A stretch of 49,528 nucleotides of DNA, from positions 1 to 49,528 of the forward strand of contig DATLFM010000096.1 in the NCBI GenBank assembly GCA_035541015.1, in the 5' to 3' direction. This DNA comes from Candidatus Thermoplasmatota archaeon. GTDB taxonomy: Archaea > Thermoplasmatota > SW-10-69-26 > JACQPN01 > JAIVGT01. Every line of letters begins with the position of its first letter. Positions within the stretch are counted from its first letter, which is position 1. The translations under genes were made by a program, and so were the position numbers. Below are positions 32,296 through 38,546 of this stretch, piece by piece. The notes beneath the pieces were generated by a model that worked only from the letters and a program-made list of their open reading frames with translations, searched no databases and had not been told where the DNA came from.

Positions 32296-32364
32296 TTCTT
32301 CTTCTAATTGCAGACCTCACATTTGGCTGTTCCCGTCGCCTACTGGGATTCCCGATGACCGCGA

Positions 32365-32387
32365 TGGTCCCGGAATTCGAACGGGAC
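32365..32387. terminator. Hairpin inside the insert's right flank
   Basis: GGTCCCG-N9-CGGGACC forms a 7-bp perfect stem around GAATTCGAA. It resembles a tRNA T-arm on the minus strand, but the loop is too long and no tRNA body surrounds it. A structural or recombination element, or a terminator, is possible. Confidence 0.35.
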
Positions 32388-32502
32388 CAATCCTTCCGCC
32401 GGCCCCGTATCTTTCTTATTCTCTTCGGACGTCGCATCTATGCGCCGTAGGCCCCAAACTGTCTCCGCCTGATCTCTTCCATCTGCAAGAGGCTGTAGAC
32501 AT

Positions 32503-32574
32503 CCCCCGCGCGGCGCGTGCGTCACGTGCGGCGCGGCGGGGAAACACGTGCTAAGGGTGGCGAGGACGCATTAG
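32503..32574 (+). repeat. proS 3'-end direct repeat, right copy (displaced gene end)
   Basis: The copy reads in frame PPRGACVTCGAAGKHVLRVA then RTH and TAG, the displaced tail of a ProS. It aligns with 30616-30687 (66 of 72 identical). Its TAG directly abuts the 3' end of the tRNA-like gene on the other strand. It has no start codon and is probably a non-functional remnant. Confidence 0.8.
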
Positions 32575-32661
32575 CGCCGCCGGCCGGATTTGAACCGGCG
32601 AAGCCACGAATGGCAACTCGCTTCTCGAACGAGCGCTATTTCCGATCTAAGCGACGGCGGC
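32575..32661 (-). tRNA. Type II tRNA (Ser- or Leu-like), anticodon ambiguous
   Basis: 87 nt. The acceptor GCCGCCG pairs with CGGCGGC, followed by G73. The T-arm is GCCGG-TTCAAAT-CCGGC. The D-arm has a short GCT/AGC stem with a loop containing GG. The long variable arm GCCA-TTCG-TGGC marks a type II tRNA. The anticodon arm reads CTCGT-TCGAGAA-GCGAG: with a 7-nt loop the anticodon would be GAG (Leu) but with C at position 33. Placing T33 before CGA (Ser) needs a 9-nt loop on a 4-bp stem. G73 favours Ser. It may be functional, variant or decayed. Confidence 0.65.
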
Positions 32662-32662
32662 A

Positions 32663-32812
32663 GCGGGCGCGCTCTGCCCGCAGGTTTCGAGAGCCAGTCA
32701 CAAGTCTTAAGATTCCGGACGAGCCATCCGAAACTGTCGGACGAGTGCTAGCCTCCGGATCTCCGGAGGTCCCGACCAAGCGACGGGGACCCGCCGGTTT
32801 TTCGGCGGGTCC
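32663..32812. other. Hairpin-rich intergenic region with three perfect stems
   Basis: The gap of 277 nt between the tRNA and the VOC gene holds three stems. GCGGGC-N7-GCCCGC is at 32663-32681, CCTCCGGA-TC-TCCGGAGG at 32752-32769, and a 10-bp stem GGACCCGCCG with loop GTTTTT at 32787-32812. A TATA-like CTTAAG (about 32706-32711) lies upstream of the tRNA on the minus strand. It could hold a non-coding RNA or only stacked terminators; no coding frame is convincing. Confidence 0.4.
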
Positions 32813-32843
32813 GCTCTTTGATCTGGGCGCGAGCCCGCCGTGA

Positions 32844-32865
32844 TTCCTGCGCATATGCGCAGTAA
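32844..32865. repeat. 22-bp palindrome, copy 2
   Basis: TTCCTGCGCATATGCGCAG then TAA: the same palindrome as at 25684-25705 but with centre TA instead of CG and one mismatch in the right arm. It lies about 75 nt upstream of the VOC gene start. Confidence 0.5.
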
Positions 32866-32938
32866 GGCTTCTTTCGCCCATCCCCCGGCGCGGGTTCATG
32901 CCCAACAAGCGCCATGCCGCCGCCGGAGGCTTCTCCGC

Positions 32939-33325
32939 ATGGACCCCGTCGTGCACTTCGAGATCCCAGCCGACAACGTCGAACGCGCCAAGAAGTTCTA
33001 CGCCAGCCTGTTCGGGTGGCAGCTAAACGACGTTCCCGGCATGGATTACACGCTTGCGAACACGACGCCCGTCGGGGCCGACCAGCGGCCCACGACGCCG
33101 GGCGCGATCAACGGGGGCATGATGAAGCGCCAGAGCGCGCAGCAGCGCACGAACGTCGTGATCAAGGTGAAAAGCATCGACGCGACGCTGCCGCGCATCG
33201 TGCAGGAAGGCGGAAAGATCGCGATGGAGAAGACGCCCGTGGCGGACATGGGCTTCACAGCGTACTTTCAGGACCCCGAGGGGAACGTCTTGGGGCTCTG
33301 GCAGGACGCGACGGCGCGGCAGTAG
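32939..33325 (+). CDS. VOC (glyoxalase/bleomycin-resistance) superfamily protein
   Basis: 128 residues from ATG 32939, with GGAGG at about 32925-32929. The chain has the two beta-alpha-beta-beta-beta halves of VOC proteins: VVHFEIPADNVERAKKFYAS with FGWQL in the first, and NVVIKVKSIDATLPRIVQEG with FTAYFQDPEGNVLGLWQ in the second. The His near residue 6 and the C-terminal segment DPEGN fit the usual metal or ligand positions. Function within the superfamily is open (glyoxalase-like, dioxygenase-like or binding). An upstream extension to 32840 is open but lacks an RBS. Confidence 0.87.
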   Translation: MDPVVHFEIPADNVERAKKFYASLFGWQLNDVPGMDYTLANTTPVGADQRPTTPGAINGGMMKRQSAQQRTNVVIKVKSIDATLPRIVQEGGKIAMEKTPVADMGFTAYFQDPEGNVLGLWQDATARQ

Positions 33326-33406
33326 GAAGGCGCGCCGAACCGGAGGGCGCCTAGGCGTCGGAGTCGAGCACCCAAGCTCCGCCGCTCATACGTTGGTGCC
33401 CACGCT

Positions 33407-34378
33407 TCAAAAGATGTAGCGCTTACCCACCGCGATCGGGTCGACGGCCGGGCCGAGCGCCTGCGCGAGCGCGCCCATCGCCCTCCATCCGGTGCAGTGG
33501 CCCGGGGCGACCACGCGCAGGTCGAGCTGCCGCATCGCGTTGACGGTCGGCTCGATGATCGATTCGGTGCCCCCCGCGAGGTGGAAGCCCCCGATGACGG
33601 CGTGGATCGGGACATCCGGATGCAGGGCGCGCGCGTGCTGCAGGACGTTCACGACGCCCGCGTGTGAGCAGGCGGTGAAGACGACAAGCCCCTTGCCCGC
33701 GACGCGCAGCCAGAGGGCTCGCTCGTCCAGGAGCAGCGGGTCGGGCTCCCAGCTTCCGTCGGCCGCCTGGCGCTGATGGCCCGGGAACCCACGTTCGAAC
33801 GGCGTGTTGCGGGGAATTTCGCCGCTGAGTTCGAACGTGCCGTCAAGGAGCGTGTGCCGCGTCTCCGTCGCGTCCCGCCGCGCGCCGTGGCGCTCCAACG
33901 AGTCGGGGCTTGGGACCTCGCCGAAGCGGAGGAACACGCGCGGGGTTTCCAGGCCGCGCGCGACGAACATCCCGTCGTGCGCGTGGAGGGGGACGTCGGC
34001 TCCGCCGTTGCGCTTGCGGATGAGTTCAAGCGCGGCAAGCAGTCCTCCCGCGTGATCCCAATGCCCATGGGAGAGCACGACCGCGTCGACGGCGCCCATG
34101 TCGGCATCCAAGCGCGCGACGTTGCGGCGGAAGCTCTCCTCGTCCGGTCCGGCGTCGAAGAGCACCGTCCGCTTGGCGGTGCCGCGCGTGGCCGTTACAA
34201 GACAGGAGAAGCCGTGCGAGGCGTGGCAGAGGTTCTCGCCCGCAAGCGCAAGCCCGCCGCGGCGCGCCAGTCCGGCAAATTCCGTCTGCGCGTGTGGCGG
34301 GACCGTCGAGAGACCGTCGGTCGCGTTGTCCACGAGGATCCGTATCTCGACGCTGTCAACGGCATGGAGTTCGGTCAT
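33407..34378 (-). CDS. MBL-fold metal-dependent hydrolase (COG1237-like)
   Basis: 323 residues. The metal-site motif is VVLSHGHWDHAGG near residue 103, with further ligands in VFTACSHAGVVN and VIGGFHLAGG and a C-terminal APGHCTGW. LVDNATDGLSTVP at the N-terminus and LCHASHGFSCLVTA are typical of the COG1237 branch, some members of which are annotated as dihydropterin-related synthases. A TATA-like GGTTTATCC at about 34408-34416 places initiation near the ATG. Substrate is unknown. An MptE gene at 40501 makes a pterin link possible but unproven. Confidence 0.82.
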   Translation of the reverse strand: MTELHAVDSVEIRILVDNATDGLSTVPPHAQTEFAGLARRGGLALAGENLCHASHGFSCLVTATRGTAKRTVLFDAGPDEESFRRNVARLDADMGAVDAVVLSHGHWDHAGGLLAALELIRKRNGGADVPLHAHDGMFVARGLETPRVFLRFGEVPSPDSLERHGARRDATETRHTLLDGTFELSGEIPRNTPFERGFPGHQRQAADGSWEPDPLLLDERALWLRVAGKGLVVFTACSHAGVVNVLQHARALHPDVPIHAVIGGFHLAGGTESIIEPTVNAMRQLDLRVVAPGHCTGWRAMGALAQALGPAVDPIAVGKRYIF

Positions 34379-34597
34379 GCGGATCGGCGGTCAACGGTCC
34401 GCGGCCGGATAAACCGTCCGGGGCTTCCCGGCCAACAAGGTCGTGCCCCTCTCCGCGATCCTCGACCCCACCTCCCCGGTGGCTCCCGCCATTCTGCGGT
34501 AAGGCACCCTCGCGCGGAACCCCCGCGGGGCCGGTTCCTCTACGATCTCGCGACAAGGTTCTTGTCCCCCGACGCCCACTGGGGCGCCGGGAGTGGC

Positions 34598-35536
34598 ATG
34601 CGAGCGATGGCTGGGTTCCGTCCGTTGGTCTTGTGCGCGGTGTTTTCGTTGCTCTTGGCGCCCGCGGCGTCCGGGTTCTTCAACGACGACGACTACCACG
34701 AGGTGGTCCTTTTCACGTGGGACGAGTCGACGCTCGACGTCGTCATCGTTCCGCCGATTCACCCGTTGGTTACGTACCGCGTCGAGGCCGTGAAGCAGAG
34801 CGTGCAGGCGTGGCAGGACGGCATCGACGAGATCGGCGGCTGGCTGTCGGGCCGCGTGGTCCTCAACACGTTCACGATCGGCGACGTGGCCACGCCCACG
34901 ATCGACCACGTGGCCGATCCCGAGGTGATCGTGCTTCTGTCCACGGAGCCGGGCGTGCTTGGCATCGGCATCCCGTGGGACTTCTTCGTCTGCGAGTTTG
35001 CGTTTGGCGAGTCCCCGTATTCCCTCCCGGCGGCCTTCGAGCGGGCGCTTGCAGGCGCCCACCAGCACGAGGGCTCGCCGTGGGCCGTGTTCCGGGCGTC
35101 CTCGTGCCGCGACTCGACGGAGAACGTCTGCTTTGTCGTCAACACGAACTGGATGATGTACCAGAACGGGATGTACGATCTCAACGCGCACGAGTTCGGG
35201 CACTGCCTTGGCATCGGGCACGTCGGCGACGCCGGCGACTTCAAAGCGAAGAAGTTTCCCGCCACGGACATCATGAGCTACCAGCACGACCCCAATCGCG
35301 TGCACTGCGTAAGCACGCTCAACATCCTGGCGATCCAAGTGGCCTTCGCCGGCGTGCTCGGCGAGACGCCGCCGCCCACGGAAAGTCCCTCCTGGCGCTC
35401 GTGGCGCGTGTTCGTGCGGCAGGCGCCGGCGGACTACGGGCAGGTGTCGTGCCTGAATCCGCCTTACGCGCCGCTCGACGAGTGCCAGTGGGATTTGATT
35501 CCACGGCTCAATTGCCAGTTCGTAGCTCCGAACTAG
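34598..35536 (+). CDS. Secreted metzincin-type zinc metalloprotease
   Basis: 312 residues from ATG 34598 (second ATG at 34607). The signal peptide is FRPLVLCAVFSLLLAPAASG. The catalytic zinc motif LNAHEFGHCLGIGHVGD (HExxHxxGxxH) lies near residue 203, followed by the Met-turn DIMSYQHD near residue 227, which together define a metzincin. Paired cysteines (for example SSCRDSTENVC) suggest disulfides outside the cell. No prodomain with a cysteine switch is evident. A hairpin terminator follows at 35578-35611. Confidence 0.83.
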   Translation: MRAMAGFRPLVLCAVFSLLLAPAASGFFNDDDYHEVVLFTWDESTLDVVIVPPIHPLVTYRVEAVKQSVQAWQDGIDEIGGWLSGRVVLNTFTIGDVATPTIDHVADPEVIVLLSTEPGVLGIGIPWDFFVCEFAFGESPYSLPAAFERALAGAHQHEGSPWAVFRASSCRDSTENVCFVVNTNWMMYQNGMYDLNAHEFGHCLGIGHVGDAGDFKAKKFPATDIMSYQHDPNRVHCVSTLNILAIQVAFAGVLGETPPPTESPSWRSWRVFVRQAPADYGQVSCLNPPYAPLDECQWDLIPRLNCQFVAPN

Positions 35537-35577
35537 GCCATCCAAGGGCTGTCGAAAAGGGCGGGGAGAGGGAGGCA

Positions 35578-35611
35578 GCCGCCGGTCCTCGAAGGCAGGA
35601 CGACCGGCGGC
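35578..35611. terminator. Hairpin terminator downstream of mini zinc ribbon 1
   Basis: GCCGCCGGTC-N14-GACCGGCGGC is a perfect 10-bp stem in the gap between the convergent protease stop (35536) and the zinc-ribbon stop (35620). A similar GC-rich stem follows the paralogous gene at 35873-35904. Confidence 0.5.
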
Positions 35612-35619
35612 CGTTGGCG

Positions 35620-35754
35620 TCAGGCGGGAAGCGGCGCCGGGCCGCCGACGAGGCCCGCGAACCGGCAGGTCCAGCAGGCCACGACCACCGTGGCCACGGG
35701 GGCGGTCGCGAGGATCCGCCCGCAGTGCAGGCATTGCACGTTCGCAGCTTCCAT
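35620..35754 (-). CDS. Mini zinc ribbon protein 1 (44 aa)
   Basis: Found by direct translation. The protein starts MEAANVQCLHCGRILATAPV and continues with a hydrophobic run ATVVVACWTCRFAGLVGG. Two C-x2-C pairs (CLHC and CWTC) form a rubredoxin-like zinc ribbon with a short loop. It is a paralogue of the 44-residue protein at 35932-36066: same length, same CWxCRFAGLV core. A TATA-like TTTCATATCC about 25-30 nt upstream makes it leaderless, and a 10-bp stem follows its stop. Function unknown. Confidence 0.72.
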   Translation of the reverse strand: MEAANVQCLHCGRILATAPVATVVVACWTCRFAGLVGGPAPLPA

Positions 35755-35872
35755 GGTAATCCCATGGCATGCGCGAGGATATGAAACGCCATCGTCGTCC
35801 TTGGTCCGCGCGGCAACCGGATGGTTGTACGGGGCAAGGAGGGGAGGTTCGAACGGGGAGGGAAGAAGGAGT

Positions 35873-35904
35873 CCCGCCGGCTCACGGGAGGGAAAGCCGG
35901 CGGG
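35873..35904. terminator. Hairpin terminator downstream of mini zinc ribbon 2
   Basis: CCCGCCGGCT-N12-AGCCGGCGGG is a perfect 10-bp stem starting 28 nt after the stop of the 35932-36066 gene. It shares the GCCGG core with the stem behind the paralogue. Confidence 0.5.
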
Positions 35905-35931
35905 GAGGCTTCGGGGGTTTGTCGTCGCGCC

Positions 35932-36066
35932 CTACAGGTGGGTCTGCGTGGCGCGTACCAGTCCTGCGAACCGGCAAGACCAGCATTGGAGGATCGGAGC
36001 CGCCGAGCCCACGTTGCGCGCCACGAGGACGCCGCATTGCGTGCAGCAGAGGTCCGCTCCTTCCAT
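35932..36066 (-). CDS. Mini zinc ribbon protein 2 (44 aa)
   Basis: The protein begins MEGADLCCTQCGVLVARN and has LQCWSCRFAGLVRATQTHL at its end. Pairs CTQC and CWSC mirror CLHC and CWTC of the paralogue at 35620-35754, and both share Gly after the first pair and RFAGLV after the second. A TATA-like CTTATC at about 36087-36092 precedes ATG 36066 by about 22-26 nt. Longer upstream frames exist but are antisense to the sugar dehydrogenase. Possible roles include small regulators or adaptor subunits, which is speculation. Confidence 0.72.
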   Translation of the reverse strand: MEGADLCCTQCGVLVARNVGSAAPILQCWSCRFAGLVRATQTHL

Positions 36067-36158
36067 GGATGCCCGTTGGCCTTCGTGCGAGATAAGCAGA
36101 GTGGTCGGACTCTTTGAGGGGGGCAACCGAAAGGTTGCGCGGCGACGACAACGGGTTG

Positions 36159-37346
36159 CTACCGGAGGAGCGCCGAGGGAAGCTTCGTGGAGCCGGCCTC
36201 GAAGCGGTGGAGGGAGCCGCCGTGGTCGACCACGTAGAGCTCGCCGGCCTCGTCCTCGCCAAAGGACGTGATGCGAAGCTGCGTGCGGAGGATGGGCTCG
36301 CCGCGCCATTCTCCGCCCACGCCGCGAAGGCCCCACACGGTGCCGGTGCAATAGTCGGCGAAGAGGTACACGCCGCGCAGCGCGGGAACCTGCGCGCCCC
36401 GGTAGACGTACCCTCCCGTGACGGCGCACGTGCCGGCCTGGCGCAGCGGGTAGGTGAACACGGGGAAGGTCGCCTCCGTGGCGGTCTCGCCGGAGCGGTG
36501 GCGCGTGGTTCCCTCCCAGACGTTCCAGCCGTAGTTTCGCCCGGCGGCCGAGGCGGCGGGGACGTGGTTCACCTCCTCCGTCCGGTCCTGGCCGACGTCG
36601 GCGATCCAGGCGTCGCCGGTTTGCCGGTCGAACGAGAAGCGCCACGGGTTGCGAAGCCCCAAGGCCCAGACCTCGCCCGCGAATCCCGAGCGGCCCACGA
36701 AGGGGTTGTCGCGGGGAACCTCGTACGAAGCGCCCGAGACGTCAAGCCGCAGGATCGAGCCAAGGAGCGTGGCGGGATTCTGTCCATGCCCTTGCGGGTC
36801 GCCGCCGCTTCCGCCGTCGCCCAGGCCCGCGTACAGCATGCCGTCGGGGCCAAAGAGGACAAGCCCGCCGTTGTGGTTGGCAAAGGGCTGATCGACCGAG
36901 AGGATCACGCGGCCGCTTGCGGCGTCGGCGCGGTCCGGATCGTCCGCGCGGACGAGGAAACGCTCGATCGCCGTGTCGCCGCGCGCGTCCGTGTAGCTTG
37001 CAAAGAAGCGGCGGTTGCGCGCAAAGTCCGGATCGAACGCGATCGAAAGAAGCCCCTGTTCGCCGCCGCTTCGGACCTTGTCGCGAAGGTCGAGGAACGG
37101 CCGCGCCCCCACGCGCCCTTCGGCGAGGATCTTGACGAGGCCGCCCTGCTCCACGACGAAGAGGCGGCCGGTGCCGTCGTGGGGCGAGACGATCTGGATG
37201 GGTGACGAGAGGCCCGTGGCGACGCGGACGAGCTCGAAGCCCGCCTCCGGGTCCGGCCCGGGACCGCCCGGCGGCGGAGAGCCGGGGGGCGGGCCCAGGC
37301 AGCCGGAAAGCGCAAGGACGACGGCAAGCGCCGTCGCTCGCGTCAC
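36159..37346 (-). CDS. Lipoprotein PQQ-dependent sugar dehydrogenase-like beta-propeller
   Basis: 395 residues from GTG 37346, overlapping the TrmJ stop (GTGA). The lipobox LALSGCLG near residue 15 is followed by a Pro/Gly-rich tether, so the enzyme should sit on the outer face of the membrane. Family landmarks are GLSSPIQIVSPHDGTGRLFV, GGEQGLLSIAFDPDF, FANHNGGLVLFGPDGMLYAG with GDGGSGGDPQ, and GLRNPWRFSFDRQTG. These match soluble glucose/aldose sugar dehydrogenases that bind PQQ and calcium. Substrate and cofactor use in this archaeon are inferred from the family. Confidence 0.87.
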   Translation of the reverse strand: MTRATALAVVLALSGCLGPPPGSPPPGGPGPDPEAGFELVRVATGLSSPIQIVSPHDGTGRLFVVEQGGLVKILAEGRVGARPFLDLRDKVRSGGEQGLLSIAFDPDFARNRRFFASYTDARGDTAIERFLVRADDPDRADAASGRVILSVDQPFANHNGGLVLFGPDGMLYAGLGDGGSGGDPQGHGQNPATLLGSILRLDVSGASYEVPRDNPFVGRSGFAGEVWALGLRNPWRFSFDRQTGDAWIADVGQDRTEEVNHVPAASAAGRNYGWNVWEGTTRHRSGETATEATFPVFTYPLRQAGTCAVTGGYVYRGAQVPALRGVYLFADYCTGTVWGLRGVGGEWRGEPILRTQLRITSFGEDEAGELYVVDHGGSLHRFEAGSTKLPSALLR

Positions 37347-38056
37347 CTTCGCGCCTCCTGCGATTCGATCTTCTTGGCCGCGCCCTTCACGACGCCCATG
37401 AGGCGATGGAACTCCCACTTGCCGAGCATGGCGCGGCCCAGCAGCCGGCGGAAGGTGACGTTGGCGATCTTGACGCGGTGCTCGGGAAGCGCAAGCGCCC
37501 GCACGAGGCGGTCCCACTGCGCAAGCAGGACGTCCGTTTCCTGGCGGCTTGCGAGGCGGTATCCCCGCGGCTCGTACCGCTGCGAGAAGAGCTCGTAGAA
37601 GACGATCGCGGCCGCGTGGCTCAGGTTCATGCTGGGATAGTCGGGGCTCGTCGGGATCTTCACGACGACGTCGCAACGCTCGATCTCGGCGTTCACGAGG
37701 CCAAAGTCCTCCCGGCCGAACAGGAGCCCGACGGTGCCCTTCACGTTCCAGACGGGCGCGGCGAAGTCGCGAAGCGGCGTGGGAGCGCGAAGCTGGCGCT
37801 TCTCGTTGCGCGCGACATCGCTTGCCGTTCCCACGGCGTAGTCGATCTCGTCGAGCGCCTCGTCGAGCGAGCGCGCGACGCGCGCCTTCTCGATCAGGGG
37901 CCAGGCGTGGAGCGCGCGCTCGCGGGCCTTGTCGCCAAGCGGAGGCGGGTTCACGAGCGTGAGCCGCGAGAGCCCGAAGTTGGCCATGGCGCGGGCGACC
38001 GCCCCCACGTTGCCCTCGACCTTGGGATCGACGAGGACGACGACGAACTCGGGCAC
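37343..38056 (-). CDS. trmJ: SPOUT tRNA 2'-O-methyltransferase (TrmJ-like)
   Basis: 237 residues. SpoU/SPOUT class motifs are clear: VEGNVGAVARAMANFGLSRL (motif 1), GTVGLLFGREDFGLVNAEI (motif 2) and VVKIPTSPDYPSMNLSHAAA (motif 3, the knot that binds AdoMet). The C-terminal helical extension is typical of TrmJ, which methylates the ribose at position 32 of tRNAs. Assignment to TrmJ rather than another SpoU member is by motif style and length. The stop overlaps the GTG of the sugar dehydrogenase gene. Confidence 0.85.
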   Translation of the reverse strand: MPEFVVVLVDPKVEGNVGAVARAMANFGLSRLTLVNPPPLGDKARERALHAWPLIEKARVARSLDEALDEIDYAVGTASDVARNEKRQLRAPTPLRDFAAPVWNVKGTVGLLFGREDFGLVNAEIERCDVVVKIPTSPDYPSMNLSHAAAIVFYELFSQRYEPRGYRLASRQETDVLLAQWDRLVRALALPEHRVKIANVTFRRLLGRAMLGKWEFHRLMGVVKGAAKKIESQEARR

Positions 38057-38098
38057 GGCGGCAAAGAAGGTCGGCGACGAATTAAGGCTGCCGTCGGG

Positions 38099-38494
38099 TC
38101 AGAGTCCGCGCTTGCTCCGCGAGGACGTGGCGACGCCTTCGAGCGCGGGATCGATGCGCTTCTTGTAGGAATCGGGAAGGCGGCGCGCGATCTCCTCGGC
38201 CTCCTTGCGGATGGCGAGCACATCGCTCTTCTTCTCGACGCGCAGCGTCTTTGCGAACTTGCGCCGAAGGTACACCTGCTCGACGAAGTAGTAGCAGGCG
38301 ACGAGCGCGACGAAGCCCGACACGGGCATGAGCAGGAGGTTCCACTCGCGCACGGCGGCGATGTACGACGCGAAGGCCTCCGGCGCAAGCCCCGCGCCAA
38401 ACAGCGAGAAGAGCAGCAAGCCCAGGAAGACGAAGAAGAAGCTCCCGCTGAAGGGGAGCATGTAGTTCTTGAAGAACTTGTAGCCGAAGGACAT
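38099..38494 (-). CDS. EMC3/TMCO1-like or unknown small membrane protein
   Basis: 131 residues. Two to three hydrophobic stretches, FSGSFFFVFLGLLLFSLFG and LLMPVSGFVALVACYYFV, are followed by a basic cytoplasmic tail rich in Lys and Arg (YLRRKFAKTLRVEKKSD, ending SSRSKRGL). The family is not recognised with certainty; a helper of membrane protein insertion is only a guess from shape. ATG 38494 lies next to the start predicted from the TATA box at 38519-38528, giving a leaderless message. Confidence 0.65.
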   Translation of the reverse strand: MSFGYKFFKNYMLPFSGSFFFVFLGLLLFSLFGAGLAPEAFASYIAAVREWNLLLMPVSGFVALVACYYFVEQVYLRRKFAKTLRVEKKSDVLAIRKEAEEIARRLPDSYKKRIDPALEGVATSSRSKRGL

Positions 38495-38518
38495 CGAAGG
38501 CCGGGAGAAAGGAAGGCG

Positions 38519-38528
38519 AGTTTAAACC
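38519..38528 (-). promoter_or_regulatory. TATA box and BRE of the 38099-38494 gene
   Basis: The minus strand reads CAGAAAGGTTTAAACTCG: BRE then TATA. Initiation near 38497 would coincide with ATG 38494. The box lies in the 52-nt gap to the site-2 protease gene. Confidence 0.65.
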
Positions 38529-38546
38529 TTTCTGAACGCCCGGCGC

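Larger units (their letters stand above)
30688..32502. mobile_element. Putative small integrated element between duplicated proS 3' ends
   Basis: The insert is bounded by the two proS 3'-end repeats and is visibly more AT-rich, with different codon choice (TTT, AAA, ATA and AGA-type codons) from the surrounding genes. It holds two convergent unknown genes (30905-31573 and 31570-32295). The flanks of about 210 nt have no other gene. A 7-bp stem hairpin lies at 32365-32387. No integrase, transposase or replication gene is present, so it is non-autonomous or a remnant cargo. Confidence 0.6.

Noticed and set aside
32365-32387. T-arm-like hairpin that might mark a second tRNA or att fragment
   Set aside because: The loop is 9 nt and there is no acceptor, D-arm or anticodon arm around it.
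30688-32502. Classical insertion sequence
   Set aside because: There is no transposase, no terminal inverted repeats and no short target duplication; the borders are long proS-derived repeats.
32575-32661. Archaeal intron in the tRNA anticodon loop
   Set aside because: The total of 87 nt is already normal for a type II tRNA, and no bulge-helix-bulge motif is present.
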